A stretch of DNA of 64,000 bases from Rhodoplanes tepidamans (GCF_030813915.1 NZ_JAUSUJ010000016.1:110661-174660); one strand, 5' to 3'. Positions 7,705-16,640 are shown, counted from the first letter of the stretch. Numbers and translations: made by a program. Notes: generated by a model not told the origin, from the letters alone.

Positions 7705-8283
7705 ATGACGGGCGAAAAGTCCGGCACGCCGCGAAAGCCGCGGGCCGATTCGGAGCGCAACCGGCGTCGGCTCCTCGACGCCGCCACGGCGGCCTTCGCG
7801 GCGGTCGGTCCCACGGTCAGCCTGGAGGAGATCGCGCGCCGGGCCGGCCTCGGCATCGGCACGCTCTACCGTCACTTCCCGGAGCGCGACGCGCTGCTGG
7901 CGGAGGTGTATCGCGACGCGCTGCGGCAGCTCGCCGACGCCGCCCCGCGGCTGGCCGCCGAGCACCCGCCCGTCGAGGCGCTGCGCCGTTGGATGCGGGT
8001 GTTCGTCGACTTCCTGGCCACCAAGAAGGTGATCGCGCCCGCCCTCGAAGGCATGGCGGGCGGCACGTCCGAGCTCTATGCGGGGTCGCTGGCGGCGATC
8101 CGCACGGCGCTGTCGCTGCTGGTCGATCGCGCCGTGGCGAACGGCGACATCCGGATCGACATCGATCCGCTCGATCTCCTGTGGGCCGTGGCCGGCGTCG
8201 TCACGCCCGACGCGGGTGCCGGCCGGCGCGACATCGCCTACCAGGTCATCGACATCATCCTCGCCGGCCTGAAGGCCCGGTGA
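7705..8283 (+). CDS. TetR/AcrR family transcriptional regulator
   Basis: The 192-residue product has a typical TetR helix-turn-helix: RRRLLDAATAAFAAVG, then VSLEEIARRAGLGIGTLYRHF (about residues 20-65). The ligand-binding C-terminal domain resembles the TetR_C group described for SDR- and AKR-linked regulators. The ATG at 7705 opens MTGEKSGTPRKPRADSER. It is divergent from the SDR gene and most likely represses both through the tandem palindromes upstream. The ligand is unknown, although the context suggests an aldehyde, ketone or quinone. Confidence 0.92.
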   Translation: MTGEKSGTPRKPRADSERNRRRLLDAATAAFAAVGPTVSLEEIARRAGLGIGTLYRHFPERDALLAEVYRDALRQLADAAPRLAAEHPPVEALRRWMRVFVDFLATKKVIAPALEGMAGGTSELYAGSLAAIRTALSLLVDRAVANGDIRIDIDPLDLLWAVAGVVTPDAGAGRRDIAYQVIDIILAGLKAR

Positions 8284-8361
8284 GGCACGGCCGCGGCCGG
8301 CGTTGACTTCGCCGCCGCCCGGGTGCTCGGCTCGCCCGCGCGAGCACAGGGTGGGGCGGGC

Positions 8362-8805
8362 ATGACGAGCGACGCGCAGCTGCGCGACAAGCTGAAGAAG
8401 ATCGAGGCGCTGTTCGCCGGGGCGGGGACGCCGGGCGAGCGCAGCGCCGCCGAGGCGGCGCTGCATCGGGTTCGGGCCCGGCTGAAGGACGCCGAGCGGC
8501 AGGATCCGCCGATCGAGATGAAGTTCACGGTGCCGGACACCTGGTCGGTGCAGCTCTTCGTCGCGCTGTGCCGCCGCTACGGGCTGTCGCCCTACCGCTA
8601 TCCGCGGCAGCGCCGGACCACCGTAATGGTGCGAGTGCCACGCGGCTTCGTCGACCAGATCCTGTGGCCGGAGTTCACCGAGCTCGACACGGCGCTGCGC
8701 TCCTACCTGCACGAGGTGACCCTGAGGGTCATCCGCGAGGAGATCCACGCCGACACCTCGGACGCGCCTGAGCGTGCGGAGACGGGCACGCTGCCGCCGC
8801 GCTGA
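8362..8805 (+). CDS. Conserved hypothetical protein, DUF2786-like N-terminus
   Basis: The 147-residue soluble protein begins MTSDAQLRDKLKKIEALFAG followed by GTPGERSAAEAALHRVRARL, which resembles the short helical DUF2786 motif. The middle holds a basic, aromatic patch (RRYGLSPYRYPRQRRTTVMV) and the C-terminus is helical. I have seen proteins of this build in many alphaproteobacteria without an assigned role; some are linked to phage- or nucleic-acid-associated genes. The start at 8362 follows a GGGCGGGC stretch that could act as a ribosome-binding site. It sits between the TetR and MarR genes, in its own small transcription unit. Confidence 0.7.
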   Translation: MTSDAQLRDKLKKIEALFAGAGTPGERSAAEAALHRVRARLKDAERQDPPIEMKFTVPDTWSVQLFVALCRRYGLSPYRYPRQRRTTVMVRVPRGFVDQILWPEFTELDTALRSYLHEVTLRVIREEIHADTSDAPERAETGTLPPR

Positions 8806-8925
8806 CACCCGCCGTTCCGAACGAGAACGCCGCGCCGGGGCCGCCCGGTCCCGCCCTGGAACCAACCCCTCGCGGCGCGCGTCGGTCCAGTACCGGGCCG
8901 CCGGAGACGTCTCTTGCAAGAATCA

Positions 8926-8937
8926 TAAGCACGCTTA
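8926..8937. promoter_or_regulatory. Short palindrome upstream of marR-like gene
   Basis: TAAGC-AC-GCTTA is a perfect dyad in an AT-rich island. The same TAAGC/GCTTA half-sites recur as outer arms (8941-8945 and 8965-8969) of the next palindrome, suggesting repeated binding of one regulator. Confidence 0.45.
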
Positions 8938-8947
8938 CATTAAGCCA

Positions 8948-8964
8948 AACACACGATGTGTGTT
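8948..8964. promoter_or_regulatory. MarR operator candidate
   Basis: AACACAC-GAT-GTGTGTT is a perfect 7-bp inverted repeat 25 bp upstream of the MarR start, nested in TAAGC/GCTTA outer arms. MarR proteins typically bind 16-20-bp palindromes that overlap their own promoter, so this is a good autoregulatory site candidate. Confidence 0.6.
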
Positions 8965-8989
8965 GCTTACGACCTTACCGGCGACGACC

Positions 8990-9469
8990 ATGACCAGCCC
9001 GCACGCCCTTCCCGCCCCGACCCTCGGCTTCCTGCTCAACGACGTCGCGCGCCTGCTGCGCAAGCGCTTCGAGCAGAACGCCCGCGGCCTGGGGCTGACC
9101 CGGGCTCAGTGGCAGACGCTGGCGCATCTTCGCCGCGCCGAAGGCATCCAGCAGAGCGGCCTCGCGGACATCCTGGAGATCGAGCCGATCACGCTCGCCC
9201 GCATCGTCGACCGCCTGGAGGCGGCCGGGCTGGTGGAGCGCCGCCCCGACCCGAAGGACCGCCGCGTCAAGCGGCTGTTTCTGCGGCCGGAGGCGCACCC
9301 GCTGATCCACGACATGCAGGCGATCGGCGACGCGACGCGGGCCGAGGCGCTGGCCGGCGTCTCCGACGCCGACCGCGATCACCTCGAGCGCATCCTCGCC
9401 ACCATGAAGACCAATCTCGTCCAGGCCTGCGGCACCGGCTGCCGCCAGAAGGAGGCCGCACATGGCTGA
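8990..9469 (+). CDS. MarR family transcriptional regulator
   Basis: The 159-residue product has a MarR winged helix: LRRAEGIQQSGLADILEIEP, then VDRLEAAGLVERRPDPKDRR with the basic wing. I chose the ATG at 8990 because residues from there align with the MarR fold; the frame is open far upstream but encodes low-complexity sequence. The C-terminus has two cysteines (ACGTGC), which could allow redox sensing. Its stop overlaps the start of the EmrA-like gene, so it is co-translated with the pump it presumably represses. Palindromes just upstream suggest autoregulation. Confidence 0.93.
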   Translation: MTSPHALPAPTLGFLLNDVARLLRKRFEQNARGLGLTRAQWQTLAHLRRAEGIQQSGLADILEIEPITLARIVDRLEAAGLVERRPDPKDRRVKRLFLRPEAHPLIHDMQAIGDATRAEALAGVSDADRDHLERILATMKTNLVQACGTGCRQKEAAHG

Positions 9470-10739
9470 CCCCCGCCGCGTCGATCCCGTCGACAGCCAG
9501 CCGGCTCCGCCGCCGGCCCCGCGCGCGCCCGAGCGCCGCCCCGGCCCCGTGGCCGTGGCCGGCACGCCCGCCGAGGCCCGCGTGTCCCCGGGCGAATCCG
9601 CGCCGTCGACGGACGAGCCGTCCGCCGGGCCCGGGCCGGCGCCGGAGTCGCCCGCGGCAGTCGAGCCCCGGCGGGGAAACCTGCGAAAGATCCTGTTCGC
9701 GCTGCTGCCGGTCGCGCTCGTCGCCGGCGGATATGTCTACGTCACGGGCGGCGCCGTGGTGTCGAGCGACAACGCCTATGTCCAGGCCGACAAGGTCGCC
9801 GTGTCGACCGACGTGTCCGGCATCGTCAAGGCCGTCGACGTGCGCGACAACCAGGAGGTCCGCAAGGGCGACGTGCTGTTCGAGCTCGACGACGAGCCGT
9901 TCCGCCTGGCGCTGACCCGCGCCGAGGCGCAGCTCGCCCTCACCCGCGACCAGATCGAGGCGACCAAGGCGAGCTGGCGCGACATGCAGGCGCAGATCCG
10001 CCAGGCCGAGGCCGACGTCGCCTACTACACCCGCGAGTTCGACCGTCAGCAGGCGCTGGTCAACCGCAACGTCGCCTCCGAGGCGGCGTTCGACCAGGCG
10101 CGCCACAATCTCGAGGTCGCCCGGCAGAAGCACGCCTCGCTGCAGCAGCAGCTCGCCGGCATCACGGCCAACCTGAACGGCGATCCCGACATCAAGGTGG
10201 AGGACCACCCCCGCTACAGGGACGCGCTGGCGCAGCGCGACGAGGCGGCGCGCCAGCTCGCCCACACCAGGGTGAAGGCGCCGTTCGACGGCGTCGTCAC
10301 CAACGTGCCGTCGCTGCAGCCGGGCCAGTATCTGGCCGCCGCGACGCCGGCCTTCAGCGTCGTCGCCGGCGATCATGTCTGGGTGGAGTCGAACCCGAAG
10401 GAGACCGAGCTCACCCATGTGCAGCCTGGCCAGGCCGTCACCGTGACCGTGGACACCTATCCGGGCGTCGAATGGCACGGCACCGTCGACTCGATCAGCC
10501 CGGCGAGCGGCGCCTCCTTCTCGCTGCTGCCGGCCCAGAACACCTCCGGCAACTGGGTGAAGGTGGTGCAGCGCATCCCGATTCGGGTGCGCCTCGACAC
10601 GCCCGCCGACAAGCCGCGGCTGCGGGTCGGCATGAGCGTCGTGATCGACGTCGACACGGGGCGGCCGCGCGGCCTCCCGCGCGTCGTGCGCGACCTGTTC
10701 GGCGGCCCCGCGGCCGCCGCCGGAGCCGGCCGTGGCTGA
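9462..10739 (+). CDS. EmrA/HlyD family membrane fusion protein
   Basis: The 425-residue periplasmic adaptor links an inner-membrane transporter to an outer-membrane channel. A single membrane anchor lies at about residues 75-94. After it come the lipoyl-like half-motif (VSTDVSGIVKAVDV), a coiled-coil hairpin (about residues 145-255) and the second lipoyl half (VKAPFDGVVTNVPSLQPGQ). The EmrA-type YVQADKVAVSTDVSG region is clear. Unusually, about 72 residues rich in Pro and Ala precede the anchor, giving a long disordered cytoplasmic tail. The start overlaps the marR stop by 8 bases, and the 3' end overlaps the DHA2 transporter gene, so the three genes form one operon. Confidence 0.92.
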   Translation: MADPRRVDPVDSQPAPPPAPRAPERRPGPVAVAGTPAEARVSPGESAPSTDEPSAGPGPAPESPAAVEPRRGNLRKILFALLPVALVAGGYVYVTGGAVVSSDNAYVQADKVAVSTDVSGIVKAVDVRDNQEVRKGDVLFELDDEPFRLALTRAEAQLALTRDQIEATKASWRDMQAQIRQAEADVAYYTREFDRQQALVNRNVASEAAFDQARHNLEVARQKHASLQQQLAGITANLNGDPDIKVEDHPRYRDALAQRDEAARQLAHTRVKAPFDGVVTNVPSLQPGQYLAAATPAFSVVAGDHVWVESNPKETELTHVQPGQAVTVTVDTYPGVEWHGTVDSISPASGASFSLLPAQNTSGNWVKVVQRIPIRVRLDTPADKPRLRVGMSVVIDVDTGRPRGLPRVVRDLFGGPAAAAGAGRG

Positions 10740-12294
10740 GTCCGTCTCGCGCGAGGCGGCGCCCGCCGGCGAGACCGGGGCGGCGGTGCCGCATCGCGGC
10801 GCCGTCACGGCCTGCATCGTGCTCGCCGTGGTGATGCAGGCGCTCGACACCACCATCGCCAACGTGGCGCTGCCCTACATCCAGGGCAGCGTGGCGGCGA
10901 GCCAGGACCAGATCAACTGGGTGCTGACCTCCTACATCGTCGCCGCCGCCATCATGACGCCGCCCTCCGGCTGGCTCGCCGGCCGCTTCGGCCGCAAGCG
11001 CGTGCTGCTCGTCTCGGTCGCCGGCTTCACGGTGGCGTCGATGCTGTGCGGCACCGCGCAGTCGCTGACCGAGATCGTCGGCTACCGGGTGCTGCAGGGC
11101 ATGTTCGGCGCCGCCCTGGTGCCGCTCGCCCAGTCGATCCTGCTCGACATCTATCCGCCGGCGCAGCGCGGCTCGGCGATGGCGCTGTTCGGCATGTCGG
11201 TGATGGTCGGCCCCATCCTCGGCCCGGTGATCGGCGGCTGGCTGACCGATCATCTGAGCTGGCGCTGGGTGTTCTACATCAACCTGCCGATCGGCGTCGT
11301 GGCGTTCCTCGGCATCTCGGCCTTCGTCGGCGAGACGGCGCGCGCCCTGCGCTCGCGGCTCGACTGGTTCGGCTTCGCGACGCTGTCGATCGCCATCGCG
11401 GCGCTGCAGATCTTCCTCGACCGCGGCGAGCAGCTCGACTGGTTCGCCTCGGGCGAGATCCAGCTCGAGGCGCTGGTGATGGCGGTCGCGTTCTATCTGT
11501 TCCTGGTCCACACCGTCACGGCCGGCAAGGCCTCCTTCGTCGATGCCGGCCTGTTCCGCGACCGCAACTTCGCGGTCGGCATGCTGTTCATCTTCATCGT
11601 CGGCATCACCTATCTGGCCTCGCTCGCCCTGATGACGCCGTTCCTGCAGTCGCTGATGGGCTATCCGGTCGTGACGGCCGGGCTCGTGATGGGGCCGCGC
11701 GGCATCGGCACCGTGATCGCCATGATGATGGTCGGCCGGCTGATCGGGACGGTCGACACCCGGATCCTGCTCGCCGTCGGCCTCGCGCTCACCGCCTGGG
11801 CCATGTGGGACATGACCGGCTGGACGCCCGACGTGTCGCAGCAGACCATGATCGTCACCGGGATGATCCAGGGCGCCGGGCTCGGCTTCCTGTTCGTGCC
11901 GCTGACCACCGTGACGTTCTCGACGCTCGCGCCCGAGCGGCGGCCGGCCGCGACCGGCCTCTACAACCTGTCGCGAAACGTCGGCTCGTCGGTCGGAATC
12001 TCGATCGTCGCGGCGCTGCTGACCGAGAACGTGCAGGCGAACCACGCCGACATCGCCGGCTACGTCACGCCGTTCAATCGGCTCCTGGAGATGCCGGCGA
12101 TCGCCCAGGCGTGGAGCCCGTGGACGGCGGCCGGCCGCGCCGCGCTCGACAGCGTCGTCACCCGCCAGGCGACCATCATCGCCTATGTGGACGATTTCCG
12201 GCTGCTGATGATTCTGGCGCTCGCCGCCCTGCCGCTGGTGCTGCTGCTGCGCAAGGGCTCGGGCGGCGGCGGGCCGGCGGTCGTGGTCGACTGA
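10732..12294 (+). CDS. DHA2 family MFS multidrug exporter (EmrB-like)
   Basis: The 520-residue product has the 14 membrane segments of the DHA2 drug:proton antiporter group. The family motif in the first loop is GWLAGRFGRKRVLL, and motif C-like GPILGPVIGGWL follows. D in the first helix (ALDTTIANVALPYI) is the conserved DHA2 acidic residue. The start is a GTG at 10732 that overlaps the end of the EmrA-like gene by 8 bases, which indicates translational coupling. With the adaptor it would form an EmrAB-type tripartite pump for hydrophobic drugs or uncouplers. The outer-membrane partner is not in this window. Regulation is probably by the upstream MarR. Confidence 0.93.
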   Translation: MAESVSREAAPAGETGAAVPHRGAVTACIVLAVVMQALDTTIANVALPYIQGSVAASQDQINWVLTSYIVAAAIMTPPSGWLAGRFGRKRVLLVSVAGFTVASMLCGTAQSLTEIVGYRVLQGMFGAALVPLAQSILLDIYPPAQRGSAMALFGMSVMVGPILGPVIGGWLTDHLSWRWVFYINLPIGVVAFLGISAFVGETARALRSRLDWFGFATLSIAIAALQIFLDRGEQLDWFASGEIQLEALVMAVAFYLFLVHTVTAGKASFVDAGLFRDRNFAVGMLFIFIVGITYLASLALMTPFLQSLMGYPVVTAGLVMGPRGIGTVIAMMMVGRLIGTVDTRILLAVGLALTAWAMWDMTGWTPDVSQQTMIVTGMIQGAGLGFLFVPLTTVTFSTLAPERRPAATGLYNLSRNVGSSVGISIVAALLTENVQANHADIAGYVTPFNRLLEMPAIAQAWSPWTAAGRAALDSVVTRQATIIAYVDDFRLLMILALAALPLVLLLRKGSGGGGPAVVVD

Positions 12295-12349
12295 GCGTCA
12301 CGGCGGCCGCAGGGCCGGAAAACGGCCGGGCGCCGGGCCCGGCCGCCGC

Positions 12350-12373
12350 GATCCGGGCCGGATGGCCCGGATC
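12350..12373. terminator. Terminator hairpin between emrB-like and DUF992 genes
   Basis: GATCCGGGCC and GGCCCGGATC form a perfect 10-bp stem with a 4-base loop. It lies between convergent genes ending at 12294 and 12386, so it can serve either. Confidence 0.6.
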
Positions 12374-12385
12374 GGCTCAGCCGGA

Positions 12386-12874
12386 TCAGTTCACGTAGCG
12401 CAGCTTGAGCGCCGAGACGCCGAGCGTGACGTTGAGCGCCACCGAGCCCTCGAGCGACAGCGGCTGCAGGGCGACGGTGCGGTTGGAGCCGCCGATCAGC
12501 ACGTTGGCGCCGACCCCGACGCCGATCGCCGCGTCGGCGCTGGCGCCGACATACTCGCCGGCCAGTGCCCCGGCCGGAACCCCGGTGGTCGGCGCGAACA
12601 CGCCCCAGGCGAGGCGGCCGCCGGCCGAGACGCCGATATTGATGCCGACCGTGTTGATCGCGCCCTGATAGGTCTGCGGCGGGATCGGGGCGTTCTGGCT
12701 GAAGCGGCACTGCATCGACTGGTGGCCGGCGATGATGAAGCCGATGCTCGGATCGACCCGGCAGTCGAGCATGCCGACCTGGGTCCACGAGGCGCCCGGA
12801 GCCTGGGCGGACGCAGGCGCGGCCAGCACTGCGACCGTGGCGAGCGCCGCCAGGGTCGAACACGTCTTGAGCAT
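12386..12874 (-). CDS. DUF992 family secreted protein
   Basis: The 162-residue product has a signal peptide (MLKTCSTLAALATVAVLAAPASA, cut before QAPGAS). The mature part has the DUF992 pattern: VGMLDCRVDPSIGFIIAG, a second cysteine in MQCRF, and a glycine-rich C-terminus (ADAAIGVGVGANVLIGGSNR). Two conserved cysteines (in LDC and QC) probably form a disulfide. DUF992 proteins are periplasmic or outer-membrane associated in Rhizobiales and their function is unknown. I used the ATG at 12874; the upstream reading lacks a signal sequence. It is a single gene convergent with the EmrB-like gene. Confidence 0.88.
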   Translation of the reverse strand: MLKTCSTLAALATVAVLAAPASAQAPGASWTQVGMLDCRVDPSIGFIIAGHQSMQCRFSQNAPIPPQTYQGAINTVGINIGVSAGGRLAWGVFAPTTGVPAGALAGEYVGASADAAIGVGVGANVLIGGSNRTVALQPLSLEGSVALNVTLGVSALKLRYVN

Positions 12875-13032
12875 GGATATCCCCTCCAGCCGGAATTGGC
12901 AGGTGCCTTGATACAGCGAGGCCGCCCCGCGCGGCAATCACCGAGCGCAGCGGCGCGGAGGCGTGTCGCCGGGTCGTGAAGAAAGTGTCACGGCCTGCGA
13001 ACACGGGCCTGCCGTCCGGTACCGGCCCTGCC

Positions 13033-13776
13033 CTACTCGTCGCCGTTCGGATAGACGCCGCGCAGCACCGCGTCGAAATGGGCCTTGACCGACTCGTTGC
13101 ACAGGCAGGCGCGGGCCTTGAGGGCCTCGGGGTCGCGCACCACCACGGCGCCGCGGCGCGTCTCCAGAATGCGCTCGGCCCGGAATCCCTGCATGACACG
13201 GCTGGTGTAGCTGCGCCCGACCCCCAGCATGGTGGCGAGCTGCTCGTGGGTGAGCGGCACCACATGGTCGCCGGTGCGCTCCATGGCCGACAGGATCCAT
13301 TTGGCGGCGCGCTGCTCGATCGAGTGGATGGCGTTGCAGGCGGTCGACTGGAACACCTGGGCCAGCAGGCAGTCGGCGTAGCGGGCGAACAGATAGCGCA
13401 GCGTCAGCGACTTCGCCTTGGCGGCCTCGAGCTGGGTCACGCGGACCCGCGCGAAGAGCCCGCCGTATTTCACGACGATCCGGCAATAGGCCGGCAGGTG
13501 GCCGAAGCTGACGATGCCGCCGACCGCCCCCTCGCGCCCGACCAGGATGGTCTCGAGGTCGCGGCCGTCCTCGCTGCCGACCAGATAGGAGACGAGGCTC
13601 GGTCCGCACGGGAAGTGCACGGTCTCGACATTGTCGCCGGGACTGTAGAGGAGCTGGTTGGCCTCCTGCGCGGAGATCTCGAGATACGGTGCCAGCAGCG
13701 CGAAATCGCTCTCGCGCAAGGTTCGCAGCAGGTTGTTGTCGGGCCGGTCTCCAGGCCCGTCGTGGTGCTTGCTCAT
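13033..13776 (-). CDS. Crp/Fnr family transcriptional regulator
   Basis: The 247-residue product has an N-terminal cyclic-nucleotide-binding-like beta-roll (about residues 20-135), a dimerisation helix, and a C-terminal winged helix (THEQLATMLGVGRSYTSRVMQGF). The beta-roll lacks the RxS phosphate-binding arginine-serine pair expected of a true cAMP receptor (it reads EGAVGGIVSFGHLPAYC), so the signal may be something else. It belongs to the group of Rhizobiales Crp proteins with a CNAIHSIEQRAAKWIL linker. It is divergent from the bacteriophytochrome gene, with 280 bp between them, so it might control it; this is inference. Confidence 0.88.
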   Translation of the reverse strand: MSKHHDGPGDRPDNNLLRTLRESDFALLAPYLEISAQEANQLLYSPGDNVETVHFPCGPSLVSYLVGSEDGRDLETILVGREGAVGGIVSFGHLPAYCRIVVKYGGLFARVRVTQLEAAKAKSLTLRYLFARYADCLLAQVFQSTACNAIHSIEQRAAKWILSAMERTGDHVVPLTHEQLATMLGVGRSYTSRVMQGFRAERILETRRGAVVVRDPEALKARACLCNESVKAHFDAVLRGVYPNGDE

Positions 13777-14056
13777 GATGCGTGCGGGTGCGGTGAGATG
13801 CGATCGGCGGAACGGGTGTGGCGAGCGCTCCCTCTAGCGCATCGCATGGTCCCGCTGTGTTCACAAGTGCACCGATGGACGGCGGCAACGGTGGTATGGT
13901 GTTTTTACGGACCCGGCGTTCAAGCTCCCCGGAGGGAGCGCCGGATCGCCGCTTTGGGAGCCTCCGAAGCACGGGCGTCCCGGCCCGACCGGAGTTCAGT
14001 GGCGTGCTTGCGCCTGCCGCCGCGTACCGGCGGTTTTCCCGACCACCGGACCAGAC

Positions 14057-16636
14057 ATGAACGCCGACAACGGCCCGACCGTCGACCTGACGAACTGCGA
14101 CCGCGAGCCGATCCATCTGCTCGGCGCCGTTCAGCCGTTCGGATTCCTGCTCGCCGTGGCGGCCGACGACTGGCACATCACGCATGCCTCGGCGAATGCG
14201 GCGGCGGCGCTCGGCGTGGCGCCCGATGCGCTGATCGGCCGGCCGCTCGACGCCGTCGTGGCGCAGGAGCCGCTGCACACGATCCGCGGCCTGCTGCAGG
14301 GCGTCTCCGGCGACATGGTGGCGCGCGGCTTCGCGCTCGACCTCGTCCCGGGCCTGCGCTGCGACATCGCGGCCCACGTGATCGCGGCGGCGACGACCGG
14401 CGGCACGGCCGACACCGTGGTGATCGAATGCGAGTGGACCGCCGGCGAGGGTGACACCGCGGCGGCCGGCCTCGCCCGCGACATGATCGCGAGGCTGCAG
14501 CGCACCGACGACCAGAAGAGCTTCTTCCGCACCGCCGCCCGCGAGATGCGGGCCCTCACCGGCTTCGACCGGGTGATGGTCTATCGCTTCGACGAGGACG
14601 GCTCCGGCGAGGTGGTGGCGGAGGCGGTCGACCCGGGCCGCGGCTCGTTCCTCGGCCTGCATTACCCGGCCTCCGACATCCCGCGCCAGGCGCGCGTGCT
14701 CTACGCCCGCAACGTGCTGCGGATCATCCCGGACATCGAGGCCGCGCCCGTGCCGGTCGTGCCCGGCGAGCCGGACGGCGCTCCGCTCGACCTGTCGATG
14801 AGCGTGCTGCGCAGCGTCTCGGCGATCCACATCGAGTATCTTCGCAACATGGGGGTGCGCGCCTCCATGTCGGTCTCGATCCTGCGGGACGACCGGCTGT
14901 GGGGCCTGTTCGCCTGCCATCACTATGCCCCGCATCGGGTGGCCTTCGGCCGGCGCACCGCGGCCGAGCTGTTCGCGCAGGTGTTCTCGCTGCTGCTGGA
15001 GAATCGCGAGCGGGCCGCGGAGGCGGCCTACGAGGCGCGGGCCCAGGCGCTGCATCACCGCCTGGTCACCTCGATGGCGCGCGAGGCGACGCGGTTCGAG
15101 AGCGTGGTCGCGCATCTGGACGACATGGCGGATCTGCTGGCCTGCGACGGGATCGGCGTCTGGACGAACGGCCGCGCCACCCTCAAGGGCCTGACGCCCG
15201 ACGCCGACGCGTTCGCCGCCCTGGTCGCCCATATCGACGGACAGGCGATCGACAAGGTGCAGGCCCGCAAGGACATCGGCGCCGAGTACCCGCCCGGCCG
15301 CGCCTTCGCGGAGCGCGCCGCCGGCATGCTGGTGGTGCCGCTGTCGCGCCCGGCGCGCGACTATCTCGTGTTCTTCCGCCGCGAGATGGCGCGCAGCGTC
15401 AGCTGGGCGGGCGATCCGACCGTCCCGAAGTTCCTCGGACCGAACGGCGACCGCCTCACCCCGCGCAAGAGCTTCGAGACCTGGAAGCAGACCGTCACGG
15501 GTCAGTCGCTGCCGTGGCTCCCGGTCGAGTGCCGGATCGCCGAGCAGCTGCGCGTCAGCCTGCTGGAGGTGATCCTGCAGCTCTCCGACCTCACCGAGGA
15601 GGAGCGCCGCCGCGCCATCGAGCGGCAGGACCTGCTGATCGCCGAGCTCAACCACCGCATCCGCAACATCCTCGGCCTGATCCGCGGCGTCATCACCCAG
15701 AGTCGAGACTCCGCCTCGACCATCGAGGCCTTCACCGAGGTGGTGGGCGGCCGCATCCAGGCCCTCGCCCGCGCGCACGACCAGATCACGGCCGATCACT
15801 GGGGCCCCGCCTCGCTGCGCAGCCTGATCGCGGCGGAAGCGGCGGCCTATCTGGGCAAGGGCGAGCGCGTGCGCCTCGCCGGCCCCGACGTGCTGATCGA
15901 GCCGGAGGCGTTCACCACCATCGCGCTGGTCGTGCACGAGATGATCACCAACTCGGCGAAATACGGCGCGCTCAGCGACCAGCGCGGCCGCGTCGACATC
16001 GCGGCCGGCTTCGGAGCCGACGGAGCACTCGCGCTGCGCTGGCGCGAGTCCGGCGGCCCGCCGGTCTCCCCGCCGAAGCGACGCGGCTTCGGCTCGACCG
16101 TGATCGAGCGCTCGATCCGCCACGACCTCAAGGGCGAGGCTTCGGTCGACTACGCCCCGACCGGGCTGGTCGCCCGCTTCGTCATCCCGGGCGCCTATGT
16201 GCGACCCGCCCCGGGCGGGGCGATCGCCGACGCCCCGGTGACCGAGGCCGCCGCACCGGCCGGCCACGTGCCCCAGTACGTGCTTCTGGTCGAGGACACG
16301 ATGATCATCGCGCTCGACGCCGAGGACATGCTGCGGCGGCTGGGCGTCGACGCGGTGCGGGTGGCGGCCTCGGTGAAGGATGCGCTCGCGGCGATCGCGC
16401 AGCGGCCGCCCCACTTCGCGCTGCTCGACGTCAATCTCGGGGCGGAGAGCAGCTTCGCGGTGGCGACGGAGCTCCGGGCGCTCGGCGTACCGTTCGCCTT
16501 CGCCACCGGCTACGGCGAGCAGGCGGCGTTCCCGCCCGCCTTCGCCGAGACGCCGCGGCTGCGCAAGCCCTACACGGCCGAGACGCTGCGGATGCTGATC
16601 GAGCCGTTCGCGCCCGGCCCCGGCGGCGAGACGTGA
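14057..16636 (+). CDS. bphP: Bacteriophytochrome with HWE histidine kinase and C-terminal receiver domain
   Basis: This 859-residue photosensory kinase has the order PAS (about 10-125), GAF (about 140-310), PHY (about 325-500), HWE kinase (about 510-715) and receiver (about 740-850). The biliverdin-attaching cysteine is C14 in TNCDREPIHLLGAVQPFG. The GAF carries HYPASDIPRQAR and the PHY tongue carries PRKSF. The kinase has the HWE signature: phospho-acceptor H533 in LNHRIRNIL, and WRE near residue 660. The receiver has its phospho-accepting D791 (LLDVNL) and a K in LRKPYT. This layout matches Agp2/AtBphP2, a bathy phytochrome, but spectral type cannot be read from sequence. It has no partner gene adjacent. 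Confidence 0.95.
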   Translation: MNADNGPTVDLTNCDREPIHLLGAVQPFGFLLAVAADDWHITHASANAAAALGVAPDALIGRPLDAVVAQEPLHTIRGLLQGVSGDMVARGFALDLVPGLRCDIAAHVIAAATTGGTADTVVIECEWTAGEGDTAAAGLARDMIARLQRTDDQKSFFRTAAREMRALTGFDRVMVYRFDEDGSGEVVAEAVDPGRGSFLGLHYPASDIPRQARVLYARNVLRIIPDIEAAPVPVVPGEPDGAPLDLSMSVLRSVSAIHIEYLRNMGVRASMSVSILRDDRLWGLFACHHYAPHRVAFGRRTAAELFAQVFSLLLENRERAAEAAYEARAQALHHRLVTSMAREATRFESVVAHLDDMADLLACDGIGVWTNGRATLKGLTPDADAFAALVAHIDGQAIDKVQARKDIGAEYPPGRAFAERAAGMLVVPLSRPARDYLVFFRREMARSVSWAGDPTVPKFLGPNGDRLTPRKSFETWKQTVTGQSLPWLPVECRIAEQLRVSLLEVILQLSDLTEEERRRAIERQDLLIAELNHRIRNILGLIRGVITQSRDSASTIEAFTEVVGGRIQALARAHDQITADHWGPASLRSLIAAEAAAYLGKGERVRLAGPDVLIEPEAFTTIALVVHEMITNSAKYGALSDQRGRVDIAAGFGADGALALRWRESGGPPVSPPKRRGFGSTVIERSIRHDLKGEASVDYAPTGLVARFVIPGAYVRPAPGGAIADAPVTEAAAPAGHVPQYVLLVEDTMIIALDAEDMLRRLGVDAVRVAASVKDALAAIAQRPPHFALLDVNLGAESSFAVATELRALGVPFAFATGYGEQAAFPPAFAETPRLRKPYTAETLRMLIEPFAPGPGGET

Positions 16637-16640
16637 GACA

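Noticed and set aside
8774..8989. Extended N-terminus of the MarR protein
   Set aside because: The added 72 residues are low-complexity, overlap the operator-like palindromes and have no MarR similarity.
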